From Crocinitomicaceae bacterium (lineage in GTDB: Bacteria; Bacteroidota; Bacteroidia; Flavobacteriales_D; Crocinitomicaceae): a stretch of DNA of 64,000 nucleotides. The notes under the pieces were generated by a model, which was not told where the DNA came from, searched no databases, and saw nothing but the letters and a program-made list of their open reading frames with translations. The DNA lies in assembly GCA_030730025.1 (NCBI GenBank), contig JANQWC010000009.1:1-64000 (forward strand). The letters run 5' to 3'. This document shows, piece after piece, positions 8,374 through 15,557 of this stretch. Position numbers and translations under genes: made by a program. Within the stretch, counting starts at the first letter, position 1. The number at the start of each line of letters is the position of its first letter.

Positions 8374-9360
8374 TTAAGCGTTAAGTTGGAGTGCTTCTTC
8401 AAGCAGTTTTTGTTTGTTGATGCGCACCACACCGGGTTGTTCGCAAACCAGACCGCCCGCCAAATTGGCAATTGCGGCAATGGTAGAAGGTTCGGCACCA
8501 CAGATCAGACAGAGGCAGGTGGTGGCAATAACGGTGTCACCGGCGCCTGAGACATCGGCGATGTTGCGCAAATGTGCAGGGTGGTGGAAGTGGTTTTGGC
8601 CGTCGAAAAGTTGAACGCCGTGTTCAGAAAGCGTCACAAACGTAAAACGACTTTCTAAATGCTGTTGCAATTTTTCAATAGCTAAGTTTAAGGAATTCGG
8701 CTCTTTATGGTAATCGAATGTTATTTGCAATCCTTCTTTGAGTTCTTTTAAATTCGGCTTGAAAAGTGTGCAGCCTTTGTAAGCAAAGAAATTTTTCTTT
8801 TTGGGGTCGACGACCACCGGAATTTGCAGGGCCTTGGCCTCGGCAATAATCCATTCGATGAGCTCAGTGGTGAGCACGCCTTTGTTGTAGTCTTCGAGTA
8901 AAATACCGTCAACTCCTTGACTCAGTAAGCCAGTGATGCCATTTTGGAGTGCAGCTGTTTCTGCTGCGCTGAGGTCGTGTTGGTCTTCGTTGTCTATGCG
9001 CAACATTTGCTTGCCGGCAGAAAGGACTCTCGTTTTAATGGTGGTTTTCCGCTCTGCAGACGTGACGAGCGCGGCGGTATTGATGCCCGCTGTATCGAAC
9101 ATTGTTTGGAGTTCTTGGCCCGCGCTGTCTTGGCCAATGACGCTGGCAAGCAGGGCCTCAGCACCTAAGGCAATGAGGTTGAGCGCAACATTTCCGGCAC
9201 CGCCGATTCGTTGGTCTTGTGTTTGTAAATCAACTACCGGAACAGGTGCTTCTGGGCTCATGCGCAGCACTTGGCCGTGTAAGTAAGCGTCGGTCATGAC
9301 GTCGCCGATGACCAATACACGCTTGCCGTTAAAAGCTTCGAAGAGCGCCTGTGTTTGCAT
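8374..9360 (-). CDS. rfaE1: heptose-7-phosphate kinase, PfkB family (RfaE1/HldE kinase domain)
   Basis: A 328-residue ribokinase-fold sugar kinase of the RfaE1 type, which phosphorylates D-glycero-D-manno-heptose 7-phosphate at C1 on the way to ADP-heptose for lipopolysaccharide. Seen: GDVMTDAYLHG at the start, substrate lid, PfkB signature 1 (IGGAGNVALNLIALGA, about 52-67) and signature 2 DVSGAGDTVIA (about 268-278) with the catalytic Asp of GAGD. The E. coli HldE enzyme is fused to an adenylyltransferase domain; that domain is absent here, so a separate RfaE2 must lie elsewhere if the pathway is complete. Three bases separate it from the aminotransferase upstream and from ubiE downstream. 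Confidence 0.87.
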   Translation of the reverse strand: MQTQALFEAFNGKRVLVIGDVMTDAYLHGQVLRMSPEAPVPVVDLQTQDQRIGGAGNVALNLIALGAEALLASVIGQDSAGQELQTMFDTAGINTAALVTSAERKTTIKTRVLSAGKQMLRIDNEDQHDLSAAETAALQNGITGLLSQGVDGILLEDYNKGVLTTELIEWIIAEAKALQIPVVVDPKKKNFFAYKGCTLFKPNLKELKEGLQITFDYHKEPNSLNLAIEKLQQHLESRFTFVTLSEHGVQLFDGQNHFHHPAHLRNIADVSGAGDTVIATTCLCLICGAEPSTIAAIANLAGGLVCEQPGVVRINKQKLLEEALQLNA

Positions 9361-9363
9361 GCT

Positions 9364-10557
9364 TTATTGGAGTTGAGCGAGTGCGTTTGAGATGCGGTCA
9401 ACTGCTTTTTGCAGGGTTTCTTCTGAGGCAGCATAGCTGATGCGAAAGCAGTTGGGGTCGCCGAAGGCAGCGCCGCCCACACAAGCAACTAGCGCTACAT
9501 CTAACAAGTACATGCAGAGGTCGTCGGAGTTATGGATGGTCTGTCCGTTGTAGCTTTTGCCAAAATAGGAAGAGCAGTCTGGGAACACATAAAATGCCCC
9601 GCCCGGATCATTTACCTTTAGACCGGAGATTTTGCGCAGGCCGCTCAACACTAAGTTGCGACGGCTTTCAAATGCGGTAATCATGTCTTTGAGTACAATT
9701 GGGTCTGCGTTCATCGCGGCAATTGTGGCGCGCTGAGTAATGGAGCAAGTGGCCGAAGTGAATTGACCTTGGACTTTGTCGCAGGCTGATGCAATTTCTT
9801 TGGGTGCGCCAATATAGCCCAAGCGCCAGCCGGTCATGGCCCAGGCTTTGGAAACGCCGTTGACGGTCACAACTTGGTTGTAAATTTCTGGGAACTGCGC
9901 AAGGCTTTCGTGTTTGCCTATAAAATTAATGTGCTCGTAGATTTCATCGGACATTGCTACAATTTGCGGGTATTTCGCCAACACGCGGGCAAGGTCTTGG
10001 AGTTCTGCTTTGCTGTACACCGAACCCGTTGGGTTACAAGGTGTAGAAAACATGAGTAGTTTGGTTTTTGGCGTGATGGCCGCTTCGAGGTCTGCGCCAG
10101 TAATTTTGAAGTCTTTGTCAATACCTGCGGCAATCACCACCGGAACACCTTCAGCGACCTTGACAATCTCTAAATAAGAAACCCAGTATGGAGCCGGAAT
10201 AATGACTTCGTCTCCGGGGTTGATGAGGCTCAGCACCAAATTGGCAATGCTTTGCTTGGCGCCTGTGGAGACCACGATTTGGTCTTTGGTGTAGGTGAGG
10301 TTGTTGTCGCGGTTGAATTTGTGCGCAATGCTTTCGCGGAGGTCGTCGTAGCCAGGTACGGGAGTGTAAGTGGTGTAGTTTTGTTCCAATGCCTCAACAG
10401 CTGCTGCTTTGATGAAGTCCGGTGTATGAAAATCGGGCTCGCCCAAAGAGAGCGAAATGACGTCTTTTCCTTGCGACTTGAGTTCGCGGCTTTTTTTAGC
10501 CATTGCAATGGTTGCAGACTCTTCCATTGCCAGTAAACGTTCAGATAATTGGATCAT
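9364..10557 (-). CDS. class I PLP aminotransferase (aspartate aminotransferase type)
   Basis: A 397-residue fold-type I aminotransferase, probably aspartate/2-oxoglutarate. Motifs: the N-terminal SLSLGEPDFHTPDFI, TGAKQSIANLV cofactor region, NPTGSVYSKAEL, DEIYEHINF, the Schiff-base lysine in VSKAWAMTGWRLGY near residue 236, and the substrate-binding Arg in NCFRISYAAS. The start is MIQLSERLLAMEES; the upstream in-frame ATG at 10575 would place the promoter box inside the gene. It heads a run with rfaE1, ubiE, porT and the FAD oxidoreductase. The amino-acid substrate cannot be fixed by sequence; the AspC-like subgroup is likely. Confidence 0.92.
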   Translation of the reverse strand: MIQLSERLLAMEESATIAMAKKSRELKSQGKDVISLSLGEPDFHTPDFIKAAAVEALEQNYTTYTPVPGYDDLRESIAHKFNRDNNLTYTKDQIVVSTGAKQSIANLVLSLINPGDEVIIPAPYWVSYLEIVKVAEGVPVVIAAGIDKDFKITGADLEAAITPKTKLLMFSTPCNPTGSVYSKAELQDLARVLAKYPQIVAMSDEIYEHINFIGKHESLAQFPEIYNQVVTVNGVSKAWAMTGWRLGYIGAPKEIASACDKVQGQFTSATCSITQRATIAAMNADPIVLKDMITAFESRRNLVLSGLRKISGLKVNDPGGAFYVFPDCSSYFGKSYNGQTIHNSDDLCMYLLDVALVACVGGAAFGDPNCFRISYAASEETLQKAVDRISNALAQLQ

Positions 10558-10572
10558 GAAATAGGGTTTGTG

Positions 10573-10580
10573 CAAAGGTA
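10573..10580 (-). promoter_or_regulatory. -7 box of the aminotransferase operon
   Basis: TACCTTTG on the minus strand, 15 bases before the ATG at 10557. It faces away from an identical box for trmD only 21 bases to the right. Confidence 0.6.
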
Positions 10581-10601
10581 GTAATTTGTGCCGAATTGAC
10601 T

Positions 10602-10609
10602 TACCTTTG
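10602..10609 (+). promoter_or_regulatory. -7 box of trmD
   Basis: TACCTTTG ends four bases (CGGT) before the ATG at 10614. The upstream in-frame ATG at 10596 lies before this box, which argues against it as the start. Confidence 0.6.
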
Positions 10610-10613
10610 CGGT

Positions 10614-11291
10614 ATGCGTATTGATATTCTTACTGTGCTTCCAGAGTTGCTCACGAGCCCTTTTGCCGCTTCTATTATGCAGCGTGCCCAAACTAAAGGT
10701 CATGTCGAAATTCACGTCCACAATTTGCGCGATTACGCAGACAACAAACACCGCAATGTAGACGACTACCAATACGGCGGTGGTGCTGGAATGGTCATGA
10801 GTATTGTCCCTATCGCCAAAGCTATTGAATCCTTGCAAGCTGAGCGCCAATACGACGACATCATTTACATGACTCCAGATGGAGAAGTGCTTGAACAAAG
10901 CACTTGCAATCAGCTTTCGCTGGCGCAAAATTTATTGATCTTGTGTGGGCATTATAAAGGTGTAGACCAACGCGTGCGCGATTTGTATGTCACCAAAGAA
11001 ATTTCGGTTGGTTCGTATGTCTTGAGTGGGGGCGAGCTTGCAGCTGCAATTGTTGTGGATGCGGTGGTTCGGCTCATACCCGGCGTACTCAATGACGAAA
11101 CCTCAGCGCTCACCGATTCTTTTCAAGATGGTCTTTTGGCGCCGCCAGTTTATACGCGCCCACCAGTTTTCAATGGTTTAGAAGTGCCGGAGGTCTTGCT
11201 CGGGGGCAACCCTAAAGACGTAGATGCCTGGCGCGAAGCACAAGCCTATGCCAGGACCAAAGAAAGAAGACCAGATCTTTTAGAGGAGTAA
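10614..11291 (+). CDS. trmD: tRNA (guanine-37-N1)-methyltransferase TrmD
   Basis: TrmD methylates G37 next to the anticodon of Leu, Pro and Arg tRNAs and so prevents +1 frameshifts. The 225 residues fit the family. [12 protein letters not shown] is the standard start; the trefoil-knot SAM site is seen as [14 protein letters not shown] and [21 protein letters not shown]; the C-terminal part ends [11 protein letters not shown], also typical (catalytic Asp of the RRPDLL-type tail). In many bacteria trmD sits in the rpsP-rimM-rplS operon; here it is a single gene. Its stop abuts the uvrD stop with no base between. Confidence 0.96.
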   Translation: MRIDILTVLPELLTSPFAASIMQRAQTKGHVEIHVHNLRDYADNKHRNVDDYQYGGGAGMVMSIVPIAKAIESLQAERQYDDIIYMTPDGEVLEQSTCNQLSLAQNLLILCGHYKGVDQRVRDLYVTKEISVGSYVLSGGELAAAIVVDAVVRLIPGVLNDETSALTDSFQDGLLAPPVYTRPPVFNGLEVPEVLLGGNPKDVDAWREAQAYARTKERRPDLLEE

Positions 11292-13577
11292 TTAATCTTC
11301 TAGTATCTGAATATTCGCAAATCTCAACAATACTGTTTTTGATCCGTGCTGCGGAAAGAAGATGGTCGCTTTTTTGTCTGCACCTTGGCCTTCTAGTTTG
11401 AGTACTTTTCCTTTTCCAAAACGATCGTGCATGATGTTGTGGCCTACCATCAAGCCAGGTGTGCTATCCGTTTGATTCGTCGTTTTTTGCTGACTCACTT
11501 CTTTGAGTGAACGCAATTGAGGTGCTGAACCCAATGGCTTGTTTAGGCCTCCTGAATAACCGCGATCAAAACCACCTGAGCCCATTAAAGAACGGCTGTT
11601 GGCAGCTCTGCTCACGGATTCAAATTGCAAATATTGCGGGTCGATTTCATCGATGAAGCGCGAGGGTTCACACATAATAGATTGCCCCCAAGTAAAGCGG
11701 CTCGTGGCATACGAAAGCATACAGCTGCGCATGCCGCGGGTAAGCGCTACATAAAACAAGCGGCGTTCTTCTTCGAGTTCTGAGCGCGAATTGAGCGCCA
11801 TTTGAGAAGGGAAGAGGTTTTCTTCGAGACCAACTATATAAATATTCGGAAATTCGAGGCCTTTGCTCGAGTGGATGGTCATGAGGCTGATGTGGTTGCG
11901 GTCTTCGGGTTTGTCTTGGTCGGCGTCTGTGAGTAGCGCGACGTCCATCATGAAGTCAGCGAGGGTGCGCGGTACATCGGCTTCGGCTCCGCGCACAAAT
12001 TCTTGGATACCCGCCAAAAGTTCTTCGATGTTCTGAAAGCGCTCGACTTCTTCAGGGCCTTTGTCTTTTTCGGCTAAGAGTTCGCGAATGATCCCTGAGG
12101 ATTTAGCGATGCGTTCGGCAAGCGTAAAAGCGTCGGTTTTTTCGAGCTCGGCACCAAAGCTTTCGATCATGGTCACAAACTCATAGATTTTGCTGCGCGC
12201 GGCACTCCCGACATCGGCCGGAAAGCGCTGAAAGTCTTTGATGACCTCCCACATGCTGGTGTTGTAGCGGTTGGCGGCAATGATGATGTTTTCAATGGTG
12301 GTTTTGCCAATGCCTCTTTTGGGGTAATTGATGACGCGTTTAATGGCTTCTTCGTCGTGCGGGTTGGCGCTGAGTCTGAAATAAGCGAGGAGGTCTTTGA
12401 TTTCTTTGCGCTGGTAAAAAGACAAGCCACCGTAAATTTTATAGGGCATATTGAGTTTGCGCAGGGCTTCCTCAAAGGCACGCGATTGCTTGTTGGTGCG
12501 ATAAAGAATGGCAAAATCTTGAAAGCGTGCGCCTTCTGTTGTTTTGCGCTCAAAGATGGCTTGTGCAATGGTGCGGCCTTCTTCGTTGTCGGTTAAGGAG
12601 CGCTGTACTTTGATTTTTGCCCCTTCGCTGTTGTCGGTCCAGACCTTTTTGGTGATTTGGTCTTTGTTCTTTTTGATGATGCTATTGGCAGCCTCTACAA
12701 TGTTTTTGGTGCTGCGGTAGTTCTGCTCGAGTTTGTAGAGCACAAAATCGGGATAGTCTTTTCTGAAGTTGAGGATGTTTTCGATGTTGGCTCCGCGAAA
12801 AGAATAGATGCTTTGGGCGTCGTCGCCGACTACACAGATGTTTTGATAAGCTGCTGCGAGTTTTTTAACGATGAGGTACTGTGCGTAGTTGGTATCTTGG
12901 TACTCATCTACTAAAATGTACTGGAACTTTTGCTGGTAGTAGTGAAGTACATCTGGGAAATCGCGCAGTAAGACATTTGTAAAATAGAGGAGGTCATCGA
13001 AGTCCATGGCGCCCGCCTTCAAGCAGCGATTGGCGTAGGTCTGAAAGATGAGGCCGAGCTCTGGTCGGCGCGATTGTTTGTCTTCGAGTTGGATTTCGGC
13101 ATTGGCAGCATAGGCCTCAGGTGAAATGAGGTTGTTTTTGGCTGCTGAAATGCGTCCAAAGACCATGCTGGGCTTGTAGGTTTTGTCGTCGAGATTGAGC
13201 TCCTTGATGATGCCTTTGATCAGGCTTTTGGAATCTTGGGTGTCGTAAATGGTGAAGTTGTTCGGAAACCCGATGCGCTCTGCATTGAAGCGTAAAATCT
13301 TTGAAAATACCGAGTGAAAGGTACCCATGGAGATATTCTTGGCTTCGCCTGCCCCCACGATGTGCCCAATTCTTTCGGTCATTTCTTTGGCCGCCTTATT
13401 GGTAAAGGTGAGGGCGAGGATATTGAAAGGATCGATGCCTTGCTCCATCATGTGGGCAATGCGGTAGGTGAGTACGCGGGTTTTACCCGAACCGGCACCG
13501 GCAATCACCATAATTGGGCCAAAAATATGTTCAACGGCAACCCGCTGACTTTCGTTTAATTCGTCTAGATAGGACAT
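11292..13577 (-). CDS. uvrD: UvrD/PcrA-type superfamily 1 DNA helicase
   Basis: A 761-residue 3'-5' DNA helicase for nucleotide-excision and mismatch repair and for clearing proteins from DNA. Motifs in order: Q-motif LNESQRVAVEH, Walker A GAGSGKT (27-33), Ia LTFTNKAAKEM, Walker B VDEYQDTN (about 225), III GDDAQSIYSFRGA, IV EQNYRST, V MTIHSSKGLEFPNIYIVGL, VI VALTRGMRS. The C-terminal 120 residues are a Gly/Ser linker and a Tudor-like PcrA tail (GKGKVLKLEGQG). No exonuclease domain. Own promoter; divergent from speA. Confidence 0.95.
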   Translation of the reverse strand: MSYLDELNESQRVAVEHIFGPIMVIAGAGSGKTRVLTYRIAHMMEQGIDPFNILALTFTNKAAKEMTERIGHIVGAGEAKNISMGTFHSVFSKILRFNAERIGFPNNFTIYDTQDSKSLIKGIIKELNLDDKTYKPSMVFGRISAAKNNLISPEAYAANAEIQLEDKQSRRPELGLIFQTYANRCLKAGAMDFDDLLYFTNVLLRDFPDVLHYYQQKFQYILVDEYQDTNYAQYLIVKKLAAAYQNICVVGDDAQSIYSFRGANIENILNFRKDYPDFVLYKLEQNYRSTKNIVEAANSIIKKNKDQITKKVWTDNSEGAKIKVQRSLTDNEEGRTIAQAIFERKTTEGARFQDFAILYRTNKQSRAFEEALRKLNMPYKIYGGLSFYQRKEIKDLLAYFRLSANPHDEEAIKRVINYPKRGIGKTTIENIIIAANRYNTSMWEVIKDFQRFPADVGSAARSKIYEFVTMIESFGAELEKTDAFTLAERIAKSSGIIRELLAEKDKGPEEVERFQNIEELLAGIQEFVRGAEADVPRTLADFMMDVALLTDADQDKPEDRNHISLMTIHSSKGLEFPNIYIVGLEENLFPSQMALNSRSELEEERRLFYVALTRGMRSCMLSYATSRFTWGQSIMCEPSRFIDEIDPQYLQFESVSRAANSRSLMGSGGFDRGYSGGLNKPLGSAPQLRSLKEVSQQKTTNQTDSTPGLMVGHNIMHDRFGKGKVLKLEGQGADKKATIFFPQHGSKTVLLRFANIQILED

Positions 13578-13594
13578 GGAAAAAATGCTGTTTT

Positions 13595-13602
13595 CAAAAG
13601 TA
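13595..13602 (-). promoter_or_regulatory. -7 box of uvrD
   Basis: TACTTTTG on the minus strand, 17 bases before the uvrD ATG. No clear -33 element at 19-21 bases. Confidence 0.5.
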
Positions 13603-13638
13603 CTATTTTAAGTTGCTGTACATCCATTCAAATTGCAG

Positions 13639-13646
13639 TATTTTTG
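13639..13646 (+). promoter_or_regulatory. -7 box of speA
   Basis: TATTTTTG followed by CA, giving a leader of about 65 bases. A perfect 10-base palindrome CAAAATTTTG (13649-13658) sits at the expected transcription start, but this is AT-rich DNA and may mean nothing. Confidence 0.45.
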
Positions 13647-13716
13647 CACAAAATTTTGGCCTCAAACCGAAACTTATGCAAGCCCTTTACGTATAAACCC
13701 TTTTTGAATTTGACGC

Positions 13717-15114
13717 ATGAGAACAAAATACATAGACCTGATCGAACAAACTTTTGATTTTCCTCAAAATGAATTCTTCTTGCGCGAAGACCGCTTGTTC
13801 TTTCACGGCATCGACCTCATGCGCTTGGTTCACGAACACGGCACCCCCCTTAAGTTTCACTACTTACCCCAAATCTCCAACAACATCCAGCGCGCTAAAG
13901 GCTGGTTTAGGGAGGCCATCATGAACCTCGGTTACCAAGGCAACTACTACTATTCTTACTGCACCAAAAGCTCTCACTTTGCTTTTGTACTCGACGAAGT
14001 CCTCAAAAACAACGTCCACATCGAAACCTCATCGGCTTTTGATATCGATATCGTCAAGAGCTTGCAAGCAGCTGGTAAATTACAGCCCAGAAGCTACGTT
14101 ATTTGCAATGGCTACAAACCGTCTCAATACATTCATAAAATTGCAGACCTCATCGAGGAAGACGACCTGCGCGTGGTGCCCGTTGTAGACAACATAGATG
14201 AACTCAAGCAGCTCATTAGCCTCACCACCAAAGAACTCAATATCGGTATCCGCATTGCTTCTGAGGAAGAGCCTAAGTTCGAATTCTACACCTCGCGTTT
14301 AGGGATCCGCTACCGCGAAATCGTTCCTTTTTACAAAGCCATTCTCAAAGAAAACCCGCGTGTGCGCGTCAAGATGCTGCACTTTTTCATCAACACGGGC
14401 ATCAACGACACCGCTTACTACTGGAACGAACTCACGAAATGTTTGCGCGTTTATTCCGACCTCAAAAAATTGTGTCCAGAACTAGATTCCCTCAATATCG
14501 GGGGTGGTTTCCCAATCAAGAAATCCTTGGCCTTTGATTTCGACTACGCCTATATGGTGCGTGAGATCTTAACCCAAATCAAAAGACTCTGCCAAGACAA
14601 CGACATACCGGAGCCCAACATCTTTACAGAATTCGGTTCTTTTACAGTAGGCGAGAGCGGGGGTGCTATTTTTAGCGTCTTGCACCAGAAGCAGCAAAAC
14701 GACCGCGAAAAATGGAACATGATCGATTCTTCTTTCATGACCAACCTCCCAGACACCTGGGCCATCAATCAGCGTTTCATCATGTTGCCGATCAACCGCT
14801 GGAACGACGACTACGAGCGCGTCTTGCTCGGCGGCCTCACCTGTGACTCCGACGACTATTACAACTCAGAGCAGCATTCCAACGCCATTTATCTGCCTAA
14901 ATTCGATAAAAACAACACTTTGTACATCGGATTTTTCAATACGGGGGCGTATCAAGAAACCATCGGAGGCTACGGCGGCCTCAAACATTGCCTCATTCCG
15001 GAGCCCAAACATATCCTGATCACCAGAGATGAAAACGGAAAAATTCAGACCGAAGTATTTAGCAATGAGCAAACTGCACAAGACTACCTAAAAATATTGG
15101 GCTACGACAAGTAA
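13717..15114 (+). CDS. speA: arginine decarboxylase, flavobacterial type
   Basis: A fold-type III PLP decarboxylase of 465 residues, close in pattern to the enzymes called arginine decarboxylase in Flavobacteriia, which make agmatine for polyamine synthesis. Seen: PLP lysine K84 in YSYCTKSSHF, the barrel strand IETSSAFDIDIV, the phosphate-binding LNIGGGFPI near residue 262, and the active-site Cys in GGLTCDSDDYY near residue 375, contributed across a dimer. It is shorter than E. coli SpeA (about 660 residues) because the inserted and C-terminal helical domains are missing, which is usual for this clade. Agmatinase and deoxyhypusine synthase-like genes are often next door in relatives but not here. 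Diaminopimelate decarboxylase is a less likely alternative. Confidence 0.85.
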   Translation: MRTKYIDLIEQTFDFPQNEFFLREDRLFFHGIDLMRLVHEHGTPLKFHYLPQISNNIQRAKGWFREAIMNLGYQGNYYYSYCTKSSHFAFVLDEVLKNNVHIETSSAFDIDIVKSLQAAGKLQPRSYVICNGYKPSQYIHKIADLIEEDDLRVVPVVDNIDELKQLISLTTKELNIGIRIASEEEPKFEFYTSRLGIRYREIVPFYKAILKENPRVRVKMLHFFINTGINDTAYYWNELTKCLRVYSDLKKLCPELDSLNIGGGFPIKKSLAFDFDYAYMVREILTQIKRLCQDNDIPEPNIFTEFGSFTVGESGGAIFSVLHQKQQNDREKWNMIDSSFMTNLPDTWAINQRFIMLPINRWNDDYERVLLGGLTCDSDDYYNSEQHSNAIYLPKFDKNNTLYIGFFNTGAYQETIGGYGGLKHCLIPEPKHILITRDENGKIQTEVFSNEQTAQDYLKILGYDK

Positions 15115-15132
15115 CCGAGGGTTTATTCGTGC

Positions 15133-15140
15133 TATATTTG
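15133..15140 (+). promoter_or_regulatory. -7 box of the 122-residue gene
   Basis: TATATTTG followed by CGG, 19 bases before the ATG at 15160. It allows expression apart from speA. Confidence 0.5.
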
Positions 15141-15159
15141 CGGACAATTTTAAAACAGA

Positions 15160-15528
15160 ATGAAAGTAACATCGATCTCTTTATTGGCTCCCAACAAATT
15201 TTCGTCAAAAGTTCAGTCTTGGGCGGCGGGCATGGCTACAGAGGTCCATTCTGTCAACGACAAATCCCTGGATTTCTTTGAAAGTACGGATAGTCTTTTG
15301 ATTTTCAATCAGAACCAAGAGTTGAGTCCGGAAATCATAGAGCTGAAAGCCCGTTACGACAAACAGCAAAAACCCGTTCACAAAATTGATATCAACGGTA
15401 CTTTGCAAGTAGGGGTTACGAACTTTGCACTTTGGTTGGATAGCACCAAAGCTAAAAACGTGTTGGTCATTGGCGCCGAAGAACTCGCCGACAATCCAAA
15501 TCTAGAGCGTTACCTCGACGCCGTCTAA
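15160..15528 (+). CDS. conserved-looking hypothetical protein (122 aa)
   Basis: I do not recognise this protein. It is soluble, without Cys, signal peptide or membrane segments. The second half looks like an alpha/beta (Rossmann-like) unit: a strand and turn DINGTLQVGVTNFALWLD, then TKAKNVLVIGAEELADNP with a strand-glycine-acidic loop. That pattern recalls the nucleotide-binding SLOG/molybdenum-carrier-like folds, but there is no clear GG motif, so no function is proposed. It starts 45 bases after speA on the same strand with its own -7 box, and ends 29 bases from the convergent pheT. A link to polyamine metabolism would rest on position alone. Confidence 0.7.
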   Translation: MKVTSISLLAPNKFSSKVQSWAAGMATEVHSVNDKSLDFFESTDSLLIFNQNQELSPEIIELKARYDKQQKPVHKIDINGTLQVGVTNFALWLDSTKAKNVLVIGAEELADNPNLERYLDAV

Positions 15529-15557
15529 AATCTTATCTTTTCTAATTTGTTGCGCGC

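Noticed and set aside
13649-13658. Palindrome CAAAATTTTG at the expected speA transcription start
   Set aside because: A short all-A/T core palindrome in AT-rich DNA is expected by chance; no operator is claimed.
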